Shown here: positions 23,166 to 34,132 of the stretch, in pieces
Layout: each line of letters opens with the position of its first letter
How positions within the stretch are numbered: position 1 is the stretch's first letter
NCBI RefSeq assembly: GCF_002607735.1
Contig: NZ_NBVR01000024.1
Coordinates: forward strand, 186,001 to 250,000
DNA: 64,000 bases
DNA from: Proteus alimentorum
GTDB taxonomy: Bacteria; Pseudomonadota; Gammaproteobacteria; Enterobacterales; Enterobacteriaceae
Reading direction: 5' to 3'
Notes under the pieces: generated by a model
Database searches by the model: none
Seen by the model: the letters and a program-made list of their open reading frames with translations, nothing else
What the model was told of the DNA's origin: nothing
Made by a program: the position numbers and the translations under genes

Positions 23166-23243
23166 TCACTTTTTACCCATAAGCCGACCGCGCATAAAAA
23201 TTGCGAGTAGTAGTAGGCTTGATAGTAAAATTGCGTTTAACAT
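23166..23243 (-). CDS. leuL: LeuL, leu operon leader peptide
   Basis: A 25-codon ORF with a Leu-rich centre: LL at codons 6-7 and LLLL at 10-13 read by CTA, CTA, CTA, CTC, which are rarer leucine codons. Scarce leucyl-tRNA should stall the ribosome there, favour the antiterminator and let transcription pass the hairpin at 23117-23144. AAGGA lies a few bases before the ATG. The sequence differs from E. coli LeuL, but position, length and control codons match. Confidence 0.88.
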   Translation of the reverse strand: MLNAILLSSLLLLAIFMRGRLMGKK

Positions 23244-23937
23244 GAAACATCCTTAGATAAGTTCTCAATAATCTGTATTTATTGATACCTAATACCAATA
23301 AAGATGTCAAGCATTGGAATTTATTAATTCATTTATCAATGTTATCTATAAATTTTTTATAGTGATTCTGACTAATATCTAAATTTTTACTAATGATTAT
23401 AACTATCAAGCATTCATTGATTGGGTTAATGTTCCATACGTTGTTTAAAAAAGAGTGAAATGAAAAATTAAACAATTGTTTGCTGTTTTTTTGATCAGCC
23501 GGTTGATAGGGAAAAAAGAGGGTGTTAGGGAGGAGATGATTGATAAATGAGAGCAACGTTTTGAATGTAAGAATAAAAATCATTGTATTATAAAAGATAA
23601 TAGATATTGAATACCTATTTTAGGAATGAAAGTACATTATTTTATTATGATTTTTATCATACTTTGTTTTATTATTTGCAAGGCAGAAGATAAAACAGGT
23701 TGTAAAATATATTGATATAATCATTTTCTATACATGTAATTTTAATGTCAAATTTCATTATTTATATGAAATATGTTTTTTTATTGATATCAAACTTATG
23801 TGGTTAGTTATATGCATGGATGATGAATAATAAATTTTAATAAATAGTTTAAGTAATAGTTAAGGTCTATCTATTATTAACAATATCTCTGTTAATAATA
23901 TTTATTTAGCTATTATGATAACATAGTGGAGTAAGAA
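23244..23937. promoter_or_regulatory. AT-rich divergent region between leuL and leuO
   Basis: 694 bp that must carry the leuLABCD and leuO promoters. It is very AT-rich with several short inverted repeats, such as TATGAT/ATCATA at 23646-23661. An 84-codon minus-strand frame (23329-23583) is low-complexity and has no recognisable product. In E. coli the equivalent leuO upstream DNA is bound by H-NS and LeuO; that is expected here but not shown by the sequence. Confidence 0.5.
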
Positions 23938-24882
23938 ATGACGGATTACACATCAGCAACAGTTACCACCAGAGAATCAACAGATATGCATTTACGTAAT
24001 GTTGATCTTAATTTATTAACGGTATTTGATGCTGTTATGCAAATGCAAAATGTTACCCGTGCTGCACAAGTATTGGGCATGTCACAACCCGCAGTAAGTA
24101 ATGCTGTATCTCGCCTTAAAGTTATGTTTAATGACGAATTATTTGTTCGCTATGGACGCGGTATTCAACCTACATTAAGAGCTAAACAACTTTTTGGTCC
24201 AGTAAGACAAGCTTTACAATTAGTTCATAACGAGCTTCCCGGAGCAGGATTTGAACCAGAACAAAGTGAGCGTATATTTAATTTATCTATTTGTAGTCCT
24301 CTAGATATAAAACTAGCTCCCAAAATAGTTGAACAAATTGAGAATGAAACACCAAATATTAACGTTAATATTAAGTCTTATTTAAATAGCAATATAGAAC
24401 ACCAATTAAAATATCAAGAAGTTGAATTCTTTATTAGCTATAAGGAATTTGAAAAGTCTGAATTTCATTCACAACCACTATTTAATGACGAAGTTGTTTT
24501 GGTTGTTTCTAATAAACATCCTCGTATTAAAGAGAGTGTGACTCAAGAAATGTTATTAAATGAGCAACATTCCATTGTTTCTTTAGATGATATTGGTTCA
24601 TTTAGTACGCTTTATTATAAAAATACTCATTTAGAAGATTTAATCACTTATCAAGGGACAGATTTAAATAGTGTATTAAATATTGTATCTAGAACTTATT
24701 TGGTCGCTATTGCACCGAGATGGTTAGTTGAGAATTATTCTGAGCAATTAGATATTAAAGCAGTGTCGTTACCTTGGGAAAAAACAGATCGTCCATGTTA
24801 CTTGATCTGGCATGAGTCAACAGCGCGTGATAAAGGCCACTTATGGATGAGAAATTTATTAAGTAAAGTTTGTCAAAACTAG
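23938..24882 (+). CDS. leuO: LeuO, LysR-type regulator
   Basis: A 314-aa protein (E. coli LeuO 314 aa). The N-terminal HTH (residues about 20-80) reads [17 protein letters not shown] with [20 protein letters not shown] and [14 protein letters not shown], nearly identical to E. coli. A LysR effector domain follows. LeuO antagonises H-NS and controls many stress and virulence genes. It lies divergent from leuLABCD as in E. coli. Confidence 0.96.
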   Translation: MTDYTSATVTTRESTDMHLRNVDLNLLTVFDAVMQMQNVTRAAQVLGMSQPAVSNAVSRLKVMFNDELFVRYGRGIQPTLRAKQLFGPVRQALQLVHNELPGAGFEPEQSERIFNLSICSPLDIKLAPKIVEQIENETPNINVNIKSYLNSNIEHQLKYQEVEFFISYKEFEKSEFHSQPLFNDEVVLVVSNKHPRIKESVTQEMLLNEQHSIVSLDDIGSFSTLYYKNTHLEDLITYQGTDLNSVLNIVSRTYLVAIAPRWLVENYSEQLDIKAVSLPWEKTDRPCYLIWHESTARDKGHLWMRNLLSKVCQN

Positions 24883-25401
24883 AGTGTTTTTGCTCATAAT
24901 TAGTATTTATTACTAATTATGCAGAAATAGTGGCAGATAACGTTAGTTATTCGGCTAATGACCAAAATGGTGTTTATGCAGTTAGGTAAACTAAATTGGG
25001 TTACTGTCACTATTTTTGCCCTTTCTTTGTAATAATGACTCTTATTCGTGTTATTACTTTGTTAAACCTATTTTTTTGCAATAATATCTCCTTTTTATAT
25101 TGTCATTGATTAAGTTATGACAATTACCTATTGTTATTTATCCGCTTTTCTTTTCGGCTTTCCATAAAAAATAAGATCATAATATTTATTTTTCTCACTG
25201 TAATGAGATAGCCTTTTCTGACAAAACTTTTCATAACTCACAATTTTACAAATTTATGTAAAATTGAATTCCTTTATTTTGGTGGATCACTTAGACTTTT
25301 ATTCGAGTCAGCGAACATGTGTAAGCTGAAATTGTAAGAGAGGCATTTTCTCCATTTCGATTTCATATCACGGTCGCTTTTCCATAAATAGCAGGAAAAT
25401 T
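24883..25401. promoter_or_regulatory. Intergenic region leuO to acyl-CoA synthetase
   Basis: 519 bp without a gene. Just after leuO lies a perfect 11-bp-arm hairpin CATAATTAGTA/TACTAATTATG (24895-24921) lacking a T-tract, perhaps the leuO transcript end. Further on is the perfect inverted repeat at 25241-25266. No trace of ilvIH, which occupies this place in E. coli, is visible. Confidence 0.6.
25241..25266. repeat. Perfect inverted repeat, candidate operator
   Basis: Arms CAATTTTACA and TGTAAAATTG, each 10 bp and exact complements, separated by 6 bp. It is 136 bp upstream of the acyl-CoA synthetase ATG. The symmetry suggests an operator for a dimeric regulator; it does not fit the FadR (AACTGGTC half-site) or CRP consensus. 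Confidence 0.55.
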
Positions 25402-27207
25402 ATGATAACTAATAATAATCTTCATGATTATCATATAATTAGAAGATTGCAGATGCAGTTTTTGCACAGCAGGAATAAAATTGCTTATCGTCAGTGGGAT
25501 GCTAAGCGCAATATTGAAATGTCATGGGCGTTAGTTGAAAAGAAAACACACGCACTCTCAAATGCATTGTTAGAAATGGGTGTGAATGTTCAAGAAAACA
25601 TTGGGATCTTTTCTCAAAACACCATTGATTGGACTTTGGCTGATATTGCTTCTTTGCAACTACGTGCAGTAACTGTTCCTCTTTATGCAACAAGCAGTGT
25701 TGAACAAGCCGCTTACATTTTAAATGATGCGAATATTCGCATTCTTTTTGTTGGCGACCAAAAGCAATACGATATTGTTTCTGAATTATTAGCGTTATGC
25801 CCTCAGCTTGAACATATTATTGTGTTTAACTCCGATGTTGTGTTAAACGAAAATATACCGTCATGTTATCTGGAAAATTTAATTAACTCGTTGCAATTTC
25901 AGCATGATGACGTATTAAAACAACGTATTAATGAATGCAGTTTAGATGATCTGTTTACGCTGATTTATACATCAGGAACCACAGGTGAGCCTAAAGGCGT
26001 TATGCTTGACTATACAAGTCTGGCATCACAGCTTTATCTACATGATGAGCGTCTCTCATTATCTGATAAAGATGTTTCGCTCTGTTTTTTACCTCTTTCT
26101 CACGTTTTTGAACGCGCGTGGAGCTTCTATGTGATGCACACAGGCGCGGTTAACGTGTATTTAACAGACACTCATGCTGTCAGAGAGGCAATGAGTGCAG
26201 TTAAACCTACTGTGATGTGTGCTGTTCCTCGCTTTTATGAAAAAGTGTATAGCGCTATTCAAGATAAAGTGTCTCAAGCTTCAGTGTTTCGTCAATTTAT
26301 CTTTAAATGGGCGATAAAACAGGGTGAAAAACAGCGTGAAGCACAACTGAATCAGCGTCAACTGGGCTTTATTTCCCGCTTATGTTATCGCTTTGCAGAT
26401 AAAAAAGTGTTAAATCCATTGCGTCAAATCTTAGGTGGCCGAGTTCGTTTTTTACCCGCGGCAGGGGCTCGTTTAGATGATGCAGTGATCCGCTTCTTCT
26501 TAGCTGTCGGTATTAATATTAAATATGGCTATGGTATGACAGAAACCTGCGCCACAGTTTCATGTTGGGAAGATAACAAATATAAGTTAGGTTCTATTGG
26601 TACGCCATTGCCGGGCGTTGAAGTGCGTATTGGTGCAGAAAACGAAATCCAAGTACGTGGCAGCATTGTCATGAAAGGGTATTTCAATAAGCCTGAAGAT
26701 ACGGCGGCCGCTTTTACCGAAGATGGATGGTTACGCACTGGAGACGCAGGCGCACTTGATAGTGATGGCATGTTATTTATCACGGAACGTTTAAAAGATT
26801 TAATGAAAACGTCAAATGGTAAATACATTGCGCCACAAATGATCGAAGGAACATTAGGACAAGACCGCTTTATTGAGCATATTGCGGTGATCGCAGATAC
26901 ACGTAAATTTGTTTCTGCACTTATCGTACCTTGTTTTGATGCATTAGAAGAACACGCGCGTGCATTAAATTTAAAATATCAAGATCGTATGGAATTACTG
27001 CGTCATACTAAAATTAAAGAGCTATTTGATGAACGTTTACGTGAAATGCAAAAAAACTTTGCAAGTTTTCATCAAGTTAAGCGCTTTACTCTTCTTGCTG
27101 AAGGCTTTTCAATGGAATCGGGTGAATTAACACCAACATTGAAACTTCGCCGTAAAATCATTTTTGAACGCTACCGAAATGAAATCGAATTAATGTATCA
27201 AGATTAA
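25402..27207 (+). CDS. Long-chain acyl-CoA synthetase family protein (AMP-forming)
   Basis: A 601-aa ANL-superfamily enzyme of the FAA1/FadD15 type, which activates a carboxylic acid, probably a fatty acid, with ATP and CoA. Seen directly: the phosphate loop YTSGTTGEPKG (189-199), PLSHVFERAW, the adenine motif YGYGMTET, a TGDAG motif and a C-terminal LKDLMKTSNGKYIAP hinge/lysine region. It does not resemble E. coli FadD in length or N-terminus. An AGGA element precedes the ATG. It stands alone between leuO and cra, where E. coli carries ilvIH. The substrate cannot be read from sequence. Confidence 0.85.
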   Translation: MITNNNLHDYHIIRRLQMQFLHSRNKIAYRQWDAKRNIEMSWALVEKKTHALSNALLEMGVNVQENIGIFSQNTIDWTLADIASLQLRAVTVPLYATSSVEQAAYILNDANIRILFVGDQKQYDIVSELLALCPQLEHIIVFNSDVVLNENIPSCYLENLINSLQFQHDDVLKQRINECSLDDLFTLIYTSGTTGEPKGVMLDYTSLASQLYLHDERLSLSDKDVSLCFLPLSHVFERAWSFYVMHTGAVNVYLTDTHAVREAMSAVKPTVMCAVPRFYEKVYSAIQDKVSQASVFRQFIFKWAIKQGEKQREAQLNQRQLGFISRLCYRFADKKVLNPLRQILGGRVRFLPAAGARLDDAVIRFFLAVGINIKYGYGMTETCATVSCWEDNKYKLGSIGTPLPGVEVRIGAENEIQVRGSIVMKGYFNKPEDTAAAFTEDGWLRTGDAGALDSDGMLFITERLKDLMKTSNGKYIAPQMIEGTLGQDRFIEHIAVIADTRKFVSALIVPCFDALEEHARALNLKYQDRMELLRHTKIKELFDERLREMQKNFASFHQVKRFTLLAEGFSMESGELTPTLKLRRKIIFERYRNEIELMYQD

Positions 27208-27218
27208 TTTTCATTGAT

Positions 27219-27250
27219 GAAAAAGCATCTATAGGGTGCTTTTTTCTTTT
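27219..27250 (+). terminator. Terminator of the acyl-CoA synthetase gene
   Basis: AAAAAGCA and TGCTTTTTT arms around a short loop, ending in TTTTTTCTTTT, just after the stop. Confidence 0.75.
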
Positions 27251-27430
27251 GAAATTACTTATTGATAGATAACGATGATTGAAATAATTGATAAAAGACA
27301 TATACGGAAACGTTGACGCATACGGTTTTATCAGTAAATTGTGTTAAAATACAAACTCAGATCAGCATGATGACTGAAATTCATAGCAATATGTAATAAA
27401 TAACACATTTAATAATTAAAAGAGGCTAAT

Positions 27431-28438
27431 GTGAAACTGGATGAAATCGCCCGCTTGGCTGGTGTTTCACGAACAACAGCAAGTTATGTCATTAATGGTA
27501 AAGCGAAACAGTACCGTGTAAGTGACAAGACTGTTGAAAAAGTGATGGCGGTGGTCAGAGAGCATAATTACCACCCGAACGCTGTTGCCGCGGGATTACG
27601 TGCTGGTCGTACGCGTTCTATTGGTTTGGTCATTCCTGATTTGGAAAATACCAGTTATACCAGGATCGCAAATTACCTTGAACGACAAGCGCGTCAACGT
27701 GGTTATCAATTACTGATCGCCTGTTCAGAAGACCAACCAGACAACGAAATTCGTTGTGTTGAGCACTTACTGCAACGTCAAGTTGATGCCATTATTGTTT
27801 CAACAGCATTGCCACCAGAGCATCCTTTCTATCAGCGTTGGGCAAATCGCTCATTACCGATTATTGCGTTAGACCGAGCATTAGAAAGTGAACATTTTAT
27901 CAGTGTTGTTGGTGATGACTTAGAAGATGCCAAAATGCTGGCAACAGAATTAAAAGCATTTCCTTCGCAATCTGTACTCTATTTAGGCGCACTTCCTGAA
28001 CTTTCTGTGAGTTTTTTACGTGAACAAGGTTTCCGTAATGTATGGAAAGATGATCCTAGAGAAGTCACCTACCTATATGCTAATAGCTATGAACGAGAAG
28101 CTGCTGCGGCTGCTTTTTCTGAATGGTTAAATAACAATCCAATGCCTGATGCGTTATTCACGACCTCTTTTGCTTTACTACAAGGGGTTATGGATGTGAC
28201 ATTACAACGTAGTGGTCGTTTACCAACGCAATTGGTTATTGCGACTTTTGGTGATCATGAATTATTGGATTTCCTTGAATGTCCGGTTTTATCTGTCGCT
28301 CAACGACATCGTGATATTGCAGAACGTGTATTAGAACTTGTTCTTGCGAGTCTTGAAGAAGAACAAAAACCCCAAGCAGGAATTACACGTATTCGTCGTG
28401 ATTTATGCCGCCGAGGTAGTTTGGGACGTGCACGTTAA
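27431..28438 (+). CDS. cra: Cra (FruR), catabolite repressor/activator
   Basis: A 335-aa LacI/GalR-family regulator (E. coli 334 aa). The HTH at the N-terminus reads [21 protein letters not shown], and the hinge-helix region contains [21 protein letters not shown]. The effector domain (about residues 60-330) binds fructose phosphates. It regulates glycolysis against gluconeogenesis. It precedes the mra cluster as in E. coli. Confidence 0.97.
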   Translation: MKLDEIARLAGVSRTTASYVINGKAKQYRVSDKTVEKVMAVVREHNYHPNAVAAGLRAGRTRSIGLVIPDLENTSYTRIANYLERQARQRGYQLLIACSEDQPDNEIRCVEHLLQRQVDAIIVSTALPPEHPFYQRWANRSLPIIALDRALESEHFISVVGDDLEDAKMLATELKAFPSQSVLYLGALPELSVSFLREQGFRNVWKDDPREVTYLYANSYEREAAAAAFSEWLNNNPMPDALFTTSFALLQGVMDVTLQRSGRLPTQLVIATFGDHELLDFLECPVLSVAQRHRDIAERVLELVLASLEEEQKPQAGITRIRRDLCRRGSLGRAR

Positions 28439-28476
28439 TTGATGTCACTCTGTTGGTAATTATTTGCATTTATACT

Positions 28477-28516
28477 CATCCCTGTTTTATTAAATTAAAA
28501 CGGGGATGTTTTATTT
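28477..28516 (+). terminator. Terminator of cra
   Basis: CATCCCTGTTTT pairs with AAAACGGGGATG (one G-T wobble) across an AT-rich loop, followed by TTTTATTT. Confidence 0.82.
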
Positions 28517-29033
28517 GATTGAAGAATGTCGAATTGCTTAGAGAATATTAAATTTGAGATTAATCTTAAGACTTTTTTTACTATTTCTCTCGTTTTATTA
28601 AGTTAGTAGATTAAATTTTGACATACCCATAAGTGATATTGCTTAAATTTAATAAGTAATTAATTTTGTTTTGGGAAACTTAAGAAAAAAATAAATAACT
28701 ATCTTCATGATATTGAATTATTTTTTTTCGTCTTACTATTTTTATTTATATAAAATTAACCTCAAATTATTATGTTGGCTAAAGGTAAATGAACTGCAAT
28801 AAATTAGTTTTTTATAATAAAAATCATGATTTACTCATTATGATTTCTTTATCTGGAATTCTTCCTTGTAATCGCTATAAATAATTACTTTTCGTGATTA
28901 AAAATAAAATTTGAAAAATAACCTCTATTAATCATAGTGTTAATATTTCTCTTTTCCTTTTTGTCGATAATTTAAACATTTCGGTGTGCCTATAAAATTA
29001 CTGTAAATATAAATAAAGCTTCCTATATCTGGC

Positions 29034-29063
29034 TTGACAACGTTTTCATACCATCCGTAAACT
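29034..29063 (+). promoter_or_regulatory. Promoter of the dcw cluster (Pmra)
   Basis: TTGACA at 29034-29039 and TAAACT at 29058-29063 with an 18-nt spacer, immediately upstream of the MraZ boxes. The perfect -35 fits a strong promoter for a long cell-wall operon. Confidence 0.75.
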
Positions 29064-29070
29064 CTATTTG

Positions 29071-29095
29071 TGGGGATTTGTGGGATAATGTGGTG
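29071..29095 (+). promoter_or_regulatory. MraZ operator: three TGGGN-type direct repeats
   Basis: TGGGG (29071), TGGGA (29081) and TGGTG (29091) repeat with exact 10-bp periodicity. MraZ is known to bind TGGGN repeats separated by 5 nt in its own promoter, so the cluster is probably self-repressed. The third repeat has T for G at its fourth position. Confidence 0.8.
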
Positions 29096-29122
29096 TAAAT
29101 TACAGGGCTGGGGGTAATGAGG

Positions 29123-29581
29123 ATGTTTCGTGGAGCAACACTCGTTAATCTTGACAGCAAAGGGCGAATAACAGTTCCTTCCCGTTATCGAACAACGCTG
29201 AGTGAGATTTCTGAAGGTCAAATGGTTTGTACCATTGATCTCAATCAGCCATGTTTATTGCTTTATACCCTTCCAGAATGGGAAAAGATTGAGTTAAAAT
29301 TAGCGGCTTTGTCCTCCATGAACCCTGCGGAACGTCGAGTCCAACGTTTGTTATTAGGTCACGCCAGCGAATGCCAAATGGATAGCGCAGGACGTCTTTT
29401 GTTAGCTAGCACGCTAAGACAGCATGCGGGGCTAACAAAAGAGGTCATGTTAGTCGGTCAATTCAATAAGTTTGAATTGTGGGATGAACAGGTCTGGTAC
29501 AAACAGATCGAACAAGACATTGTAGCCGAGCAAACCTCACAGGAACCGTTATCGACACGACTATTGGATTTATCACTTTAA
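29123..29581 (+). CDS. mraZ: MraZ, transcriptional regulator of the dcw cluster
   Basis: 152 aa from the ATG at 29123 ([16 protein letters not shown]), the same length as E. coli MraZ. An in-frame ATG two codons upstream (29117) leaves only 2 nt to the GGGGG Shine-Dalgarno element, while 29123 has 8 nt. Two SpoVT/AbrB-like halves are visible, each with a DSKGR/DSAGR motif ([14 protein letters not shown] and [11 protein letters not shown]). It forms ring-shaped oligomers that bind the TGGGN repeats just upstream. Confidence 0.95.
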   Translation: MFRGATLVNLDSKGRITVPSRYRTTLSEISEGQMVCTIDLNQPCLLLYTLPEWEKIELKLAALSSMNPAERRVQRLLLGHASECQMDSAGRLLLASTLRQHAGLTKEVMLVGQFNKFELWDEQVWYKQIEQDIVAEQTSQEPLSTRLLDLSL

Positions 29582-29584
29582 ATA

Positions 29585-30532
29585 ATGACAACAAATAATT
29601 TTAGTCATACCAGTGTATTGCTGGATGAAGCAGTGAATGGCCTGAATATTAAACCTTCAGGTATTTATATCGACGGAACATTTGGCCGCGGAGGTCACTC
29701 TCGTCTAATTTTATCGCAATTGGGTGAACAAGGTCGCTTGATTGCAATAGACCGAGATCCACAAGCCATCGCTGTTGCTAATGAAATTGATGATGCTCGA
29801 TTTTCTATTATTCATGGGCCTTTTTCAGATATTGAACAGTATGTTAATGAGCTTGGTTTAGCTGGAAAAATTGACGGCGTATTACTGGATTTAGGTGTTT
29901 CTTCTCCTCAACTTGATGATCCTGAACGCGGCTTCTCTTTTATGCGCGATGGGCCTCTTGATATGCGTATGGACCCAACATCAGGGCAATCAGCCGCACA
30001 ATGGCTGATGACAGCAGCAGAAGACGACATCACATGGGTACTAAAAACATTTGGTGAAGAACGCTTTGCTAAGCGTATTGCTCGCGCCATTGTTGCACGT
30101 AACAAAACAGAAGAGCCTTTGACTCGAACTAAGCAATTGGCTGATTTAATTAGCGATGCAAGCCCAGTAAAAGAGCGACATAAGCACCCCGCAACACGCA
30201 GTTTTCAGGCAATTCGCATCTATATCAATAGCGAATTAGATGAAATTGAAAAAGCATTAAAAGGTGCGGTTTCTGTTTTAGCACCCGCAGGACGTTTATC
30301 TGTAATTAGTTTCCATTCCTTGGAAGACCGATTAGTGAAGCGTTTTATTCGAGATGAGAGCAAGGGGCCTGTTGTTCCTGCGGGTATTCCTCTCACAGAA
30401 GCGCAGATAAAAGTGTTAGGAAGTGCTCGCTTATCGAGTATTCACAAGATGAAACCGACAGGCGTAGAAGTTGAAGAAAATCCACGGGCTCGAAGCTCTG
30501 TATTGCGTGTAGCACAACGTATTGAGGAATAA
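29585..30532 (+). CDS. rsmH: RsmH (MraW), 16S rRNA m4C1402 methyltransferase
   Basis: A 315-aa SAM-dependent methyltransferase (E. coli 313 aa) that N4-methylates C1402 in the decoding centre. Visible: [10 protein letters not shown], the SAM-binding [33 protein letters not shown] and ISFHSLEDR. It starts 3 nt after mraZ. Confidence 0.97.
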   Translation: MTTNNFSHTSVLLDEAVNGLNIKPSGIYIDGTFGRGGHSRLILSQLGEQGRLIAIDRDPQAIAVANEIDDARFSIIHGPFSDIEQYVNELGLAGKIDGVLLDLGVSSPQLDDPERGFSFMRDGPLDMRMDPTSGQSAAQWLMTAAEDDITWVLKTFGEERFAKRIARAIVARNKTEEPLTRTKQLADLISDASPVKERHKHPATRSFQAIRIYINSELDEIEKALKGAVSVLAPAGRLSVISFHSLEDRLVKRFIRDESKGPVVPAGIPLTEAQIKVLGSARLSSIHKMKPTGVEVEENPRARSSVLRVAQRIEE

Positions 30533-30850
30533 ATGTCTACTGAACGACACTCACTACCAGGAGTTATAGGGCAGGATTTACTGCGTCATGGCAAATTACC
30601 TGTATGTTTACTGATTGCTGTGATTATTTCTGCGGTGTATGTCGTAACGACAGCACATAAGACACGTTTATTGACAGCAGAGAAAGAGCGTTTAGTGCTG
30701 GAGAAAAACGTATTGGAGATCGAATGGCGCAATCTCATTCTTGAAGAAAATGCACTGGCAGATCATAGCCGAGTAGAGCGTTTTTCAAGTGATAGTTTGG
30801 GGATGATCCATGTTGACCCAACAAAAGAGAATATCGTGGTTACTAAATAA
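30533..30850 (+). CDS. ftsL: FtsL, divisome subunit
   Basis: A 105-aa single-pass membrane protein (E. coli 121 aa). A short cytoplasmic N-terminus, one helix near residues 20-40 ([21 protein letters not shown]), then a coiled-coil-like periplasmic stretch rich in Leu/Glu/Lys. It forms the FtsQLB complex that activates FtsWI. It abuts the rsmH stop. Confidence 0.93.
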   Translation: MSTERHSLPGVIGQDLLRHGKLPVCLLIAVIISAVYVVTTAHKTRLLTAEKERLVLEKNVLEIEWRNLILEENALADHSRVERFSSDSLGMIHVDPTKENIVVTK

Positions 30851-30861
30851 TTAAGGCAAGT

Positions 30862-32658
30862 ATGAAATTTTCACGTTCGGCAAAAGCGAAAGCAAAGACA
30901 AAGTCAAATGCCAAACTACGCAAGCCTGAAGAAAAAACAGGATTTGTGAGTTGGCGTTTTGCGCTGCTTTGTGGTGGCATTGGTATCGCTTTAGCCGCGT
31001 TATTAATCCGTGTTGCCTATTTACAGATTATTAATCCCGATCCTCTTATTCGTGAAGGGGACATGCGTTCTCTACGTGTGCAAAAAGTTCCAACAGCAAG
31101 AGGCATGATCAGCGATAGAATGGGCAGACCTCTTGCCGTTAGTGTACCTGTTTTTGCCATTTGGGCCGATCCTAAAGTTGTTTTAGATGCTAATCCTGAT
31201 ATGACGGACTCTCGTTGGTTAGCACTTGCTGATGCACTGAAAGTGCCAGTGAATCAAATTGAGCAAAAAATTGTCGCAACGCCTTCCGCTCGTTTTATCT
31301 ATTTGGCTCGCCAAGTGAATCCTGAAATTAGTGATTATATTAGTAAGCTAAAAATCACAGGGATTAATATGCGCCAAGAATCAAAACGCTATTATCCATC
31401 AGGTGAAGTAACCGCTCACATCATCGGTGTAACAAATATTGATGGTGATGGCATTGAAGGTGTTGAAAAAAGCTTTAACCAGTGGCTGACAGGTGCTCCC
31501 GGTGAGCGCGTTGTTCGTAAAGATGGTTTTAACCGTGTTATTGAGAATATCGCTCAAACAGATAGCCAAGCCGCTCATAACTTGATGTTAAGTATCGATG
31601 AACGTTTGCAATCTGTGGTTTATCGCGAATTAACCAATGCGGTTATTAAGAATAAAGCAGAGTCAGGAACCGCTGTTTTAGTTGATGTAAATACGGGGGA
31701 AGTACTGGCGATGGCAAACAGTCCATCGTACAACCCAAATAATTTAACGGGTACGCCTAAAGATGCGATGCGTAATCGTGCTATCACCGATATTTTTGAA
31801 CCCGGTTCTACCGTAAAACCGATGGTTGTGATGAGTGCACTTCACAATCATATTATTCAAGAAAATAGTGTTATTAATACTGTTCCTTATCGTATTAGCG
31901 GACATCAGATAAAAGATGTGGCGTTATATCATGAGCTTTCGATAACAGGAATATTACAGAAATCGAGTAACGTGGGTGTTTCAAGACTGGCGTTAGCGAT
32001 GCCCGCATCTGAGCTTGTGGATGTTTATTCACGATTTGGATTCGGGAAGCCAACTAACTTGGGGCTAGTTGGTGAAAGTAGTGGCATATTTCCAATAAAA
32101 AAACAACGGTGGTCCGATCTTGAAAGGGCCACCTTCTCATTCGGATATGGGCTAATGGTGACGCCGTTACAGTTAGCGCGTGTCTACGCAACGATTGGTA
32201 GTTTTGGTATTTATCGTCCTCTCTCTATTACGAAAGTTGACCCTCCTGTACCCGGAACACGAGTCTTCCCAGAACCTCTGATGAAAACTGTCGTGCATAT
32301 GATGGAAAGCGTCGCATTACCTGGTGGGGGTGGTGTGAGTGCGGCAATTAAAGGTTATCGTGTTGCGATTAAAACAGGGACAGCGAAGAAAGTAGGGCCA
32401 GATGGAAAATATATCAATCAATATATCTCTTATGCGGCGGGTGTTGCACCTGCGAGTCGTCCTCGCTTTGCGTTGGTTGTGATAATCAATGAACCTAAAG
32501 CAGGTAAGTATTATGGGGGCGCAGTATCCGCACCGGTGTTTGGCTCAATTATGGGCGCGGTTTTACGCACAATGAACGTAGAACCTGATGCATTGACGCC
32601 AGACGATAAAAGTGAATTTGTAATTAAAAAAGAAGAGGATACAAGTGGCCGATCCTAA
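30862..32658 (+). CDS. ftsI: FtsI (PBP3), septal peptidoglycan transpeptidase
   Basis: A 598-aa class B penicillin-binding protein (E. coli 588 aa). A basic N-terminus and one membrane helix (about 33-53) are followed by the pedestal domain, with [15 protein letters not shown], and the transpeptidase domain. The catalytic set is SxxK at S316 (PGSTVKP), SxN in KSSNVGVS and KTGT in AIKTGTAKK. It crosslinks septal peptidoglycan with FtsW and is the target of aztreonam and related beta-lactams. Confidence 0.97.
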   Translation: MKFSRSAKAKAKTKSNAKLRKPEEKTGFVSWRFALLCGGIGIALAALLIRVAYLQIINPDPLIREGDMRSLRVQKVPTARGMISDRMGRPLAVSVPVFAIWADPKVVLDANPDMTDSRWLALADALKVPVNQIEQKIVATPSARFIYLARQVNPEISDYISKLKITGINMRQESKRYYPSGEVTAHIIGVTNIDGDGIEGVEKSFNQWLTGAPGERVVRKDGFNRVIENIAQTDSQAAHNLMLSIDERLQSVVYRELTNAVIKNKAESGTAVLVDVNTGEVLAMANSPSYNPNNLTGTPKDAMRNRAITDIFEPGSTVKPMVVMSALHNHIIQENSVINTVPYRISGHQIKDVALYHELSITGILQKSSNVGVSRLALAMPASELVDVYSRFGFGKPTNLGLVGESSGIFPIKKQRWSDLERATFSFGYGLMVTPLQLARVYATIGSFGIYRPLSITKVDPPVPGTRVFPEPLMKTVVHMMESVALPGGGGVSAAIKGYRVAIKTGTAKKVGPDGKYINQYISYAAGVAPASRPRFALVVIINEPKAGKYYGGAVSAPVFGSIMGAVLRTMNVEPDALTPDDKSEFVIKKEEDTSGRS

Positions 32659-34132
32659 CTTAAGTGACCTATTAGGGGCACTCGGGATACAAGCACCGTC
32701 ATTGATGCTCAAAGACATGACACTCGACAGCCGAAAAGCGGCGAGCGGTGATCTTTTTATCGCCATTAAAGGTCATGAAACTGATGGTAGACGCTATATT
32801 CCTCAAGCAATTGCTCAAGGTGTTTCGGCGGTATTAGCGGAAGCACAAGATGTTGCAACGCATGGCGAAATCCGTGAAAGTCACGGTATTCCTGTTATTT
32901 ATATTGATAATCTTAATGCAGAGTTATCAAAGTTAGCTGGACATTTTTATCATCAACCTGCGGAAAAGCTGAAACTGATTGGTGTTACTGGGACTAACGG
33001 AAAAACGACAACAACACAATTGTTAGCACAGTGGGCACAAGGTTTAGGTGAAACAAGTGCTGTGATGGGAACAGTAGGAAACGGGCTTTTGGGTCATGTT
33101 GTTCCTGCGATGAACACCACAGGATCTGCGGTTGATATTCAATTAGAGTTACAGCAATTATTAAATCAAGGCGCGACATTGACAGCGATGGAAGTTTCTT
33201 CTCATGGTTTAGTTCAAGGTCGCGTCAGTGCATTGCCTTTTGTGGCGAGTGTATTTACGAATTTAAGCCGTGATCATCTTGATTACCATGGTGATATGGC
33301 TAACTACGAAGAAGCAAAATGGTTACTGTTTTCCACTCATCACAGCGGTGAAAAAATCATTAATGCGGATGATGCCGTTGGTCAAAAATGGTTATCTCGT
33401 TTACCTGACGCAGTTGCCGTGACAATGGAAAATAAATTGCCACAAAATTGGCAGGGGCGTTTTGTTAAAACAACCCAGATTAATTATCATGATGCGGGTG
33501 CAACGATCCACTTTAGTTCTAGCTGGGGTGATGGTGAAATTGAAAGTCCACTGATGGGAGCTTTTAATGTCAGTAATCTTTTATGTGCTTTAGCGACATT
33601 ATTGGCTCTTGAATATCCATTAGATGCCGTTATTAAGGCATCATCTTCACTCACCCCTGTTTGTGGTCGCATGGAAGTATTTAGTGCGGATAATCGCCCT
33701 ACCGTTATTGTCGATTATGCCCATACTCCAGATGCTTTAGAAAAAGCACTTCAAGCTGCTCGTTTACACTGTACAGGTAAACTGTGGTGTGTATTTGGTT
33801 GTGGTGGAGATAGAGACAAAGGTAAGCGCCCACTAATGGGAGCAGTCGCAGAAGAGCTGGCGGATAAAGTCGTTATCACCGATGACAACCCTCGTAGTGA
33901 AGAGCCTCAAGCGATTATCCAAGATATTCTTTCGGGTTTAATGGATCCTGGTCGAGCGATTGCTATTGAAGGTCGTGCTGAAGCGGTCACTAACGTGATT
34001 ATGCAAGCAGATACCAATGATATGATTTTAGTCGCAGGTAAAGGGCATGAAGATTATCAGTTGGTTGGCTCGCGTCGTCTTGATTATTCAGACAGATTAA
34101 CCGTTGCTCGGTTATTGGGGGTGATAGCATGA
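32645..34132 (+). CDS. murE: MurE, UDP-MurNAc-tripeptide synthetase (meso-DAP adding)
   Basis: A 495-aa Mur ligase (E. coli 495 aa) starting at a GTG inside ftsI (14-nt overlap); the N-terminus [10 protein letters not shown] aligns with E. coli MADRNLRDLL. The ATP loop [12 protein letters not shown], the conserved [11 protein letters not shown] and the DDNPRSEEP motif that recognises meso-diaminopimelate are all present. Confidence 0.97.
   Translation: MADPNLSDLLGALGIQAPSLMLKDMTLDSRKAASGDLFIAIKGHETDGRRYIPQAIAQGVSAVLAEAQDVATHGEIRESHGIPVIYIDNLNAELSKLAGHFYHQPAEKLKLIGVTGTNGKTTTTQLLAQWAQGLGETSAVMGTVGNGLLGHVVPAMNTTGSAVDIQLELQQLLNQGATLTAMEVSSHGLVQGRVSALPFVASVFTNLSRDHLDYHGDMANYEEAKWLLFSTHHSGEKIINADDAVGQKWLSRLPDAVAVTMENKLPQNWQGRFVKTTQINYHDAGATIHFSSSWGDGEIESPLMGAFNVSNLLCALATLLALEYPLDAVIKASSSLTPVCGRMEVFSADNRPTVIVDYAHTPDALEKALQAARLHCTGKLWCVFGCGGDRDKGKRPLMGAVAEELADKVVITDDNPRSEEPQAIIQDILSGLMDPGRAIAIEGRAEAVTNVIMQADTNDMILVAGKGHEDYQLVGSRRLDYSDRLTVARLLGVIA

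Larger units (their letters stand above)
28439..29122. promoter_or_regulatory. cra-mraZ intergenic region
   Basis: 684 bp. The first part holds the cra terminator; the middle (about 28520-29020) is AT-rich with nothing I can assign; the last 100 bp carries the dcw promoter and MraZ boxes. Confidence 0.6.

Noticed and set aside
23329-23583. 84-codon minus-strand frame between leuL and leuO
   Set aside because: Low-complexity translation of AT-rich DNA, no ribosome site and no family resemblance.
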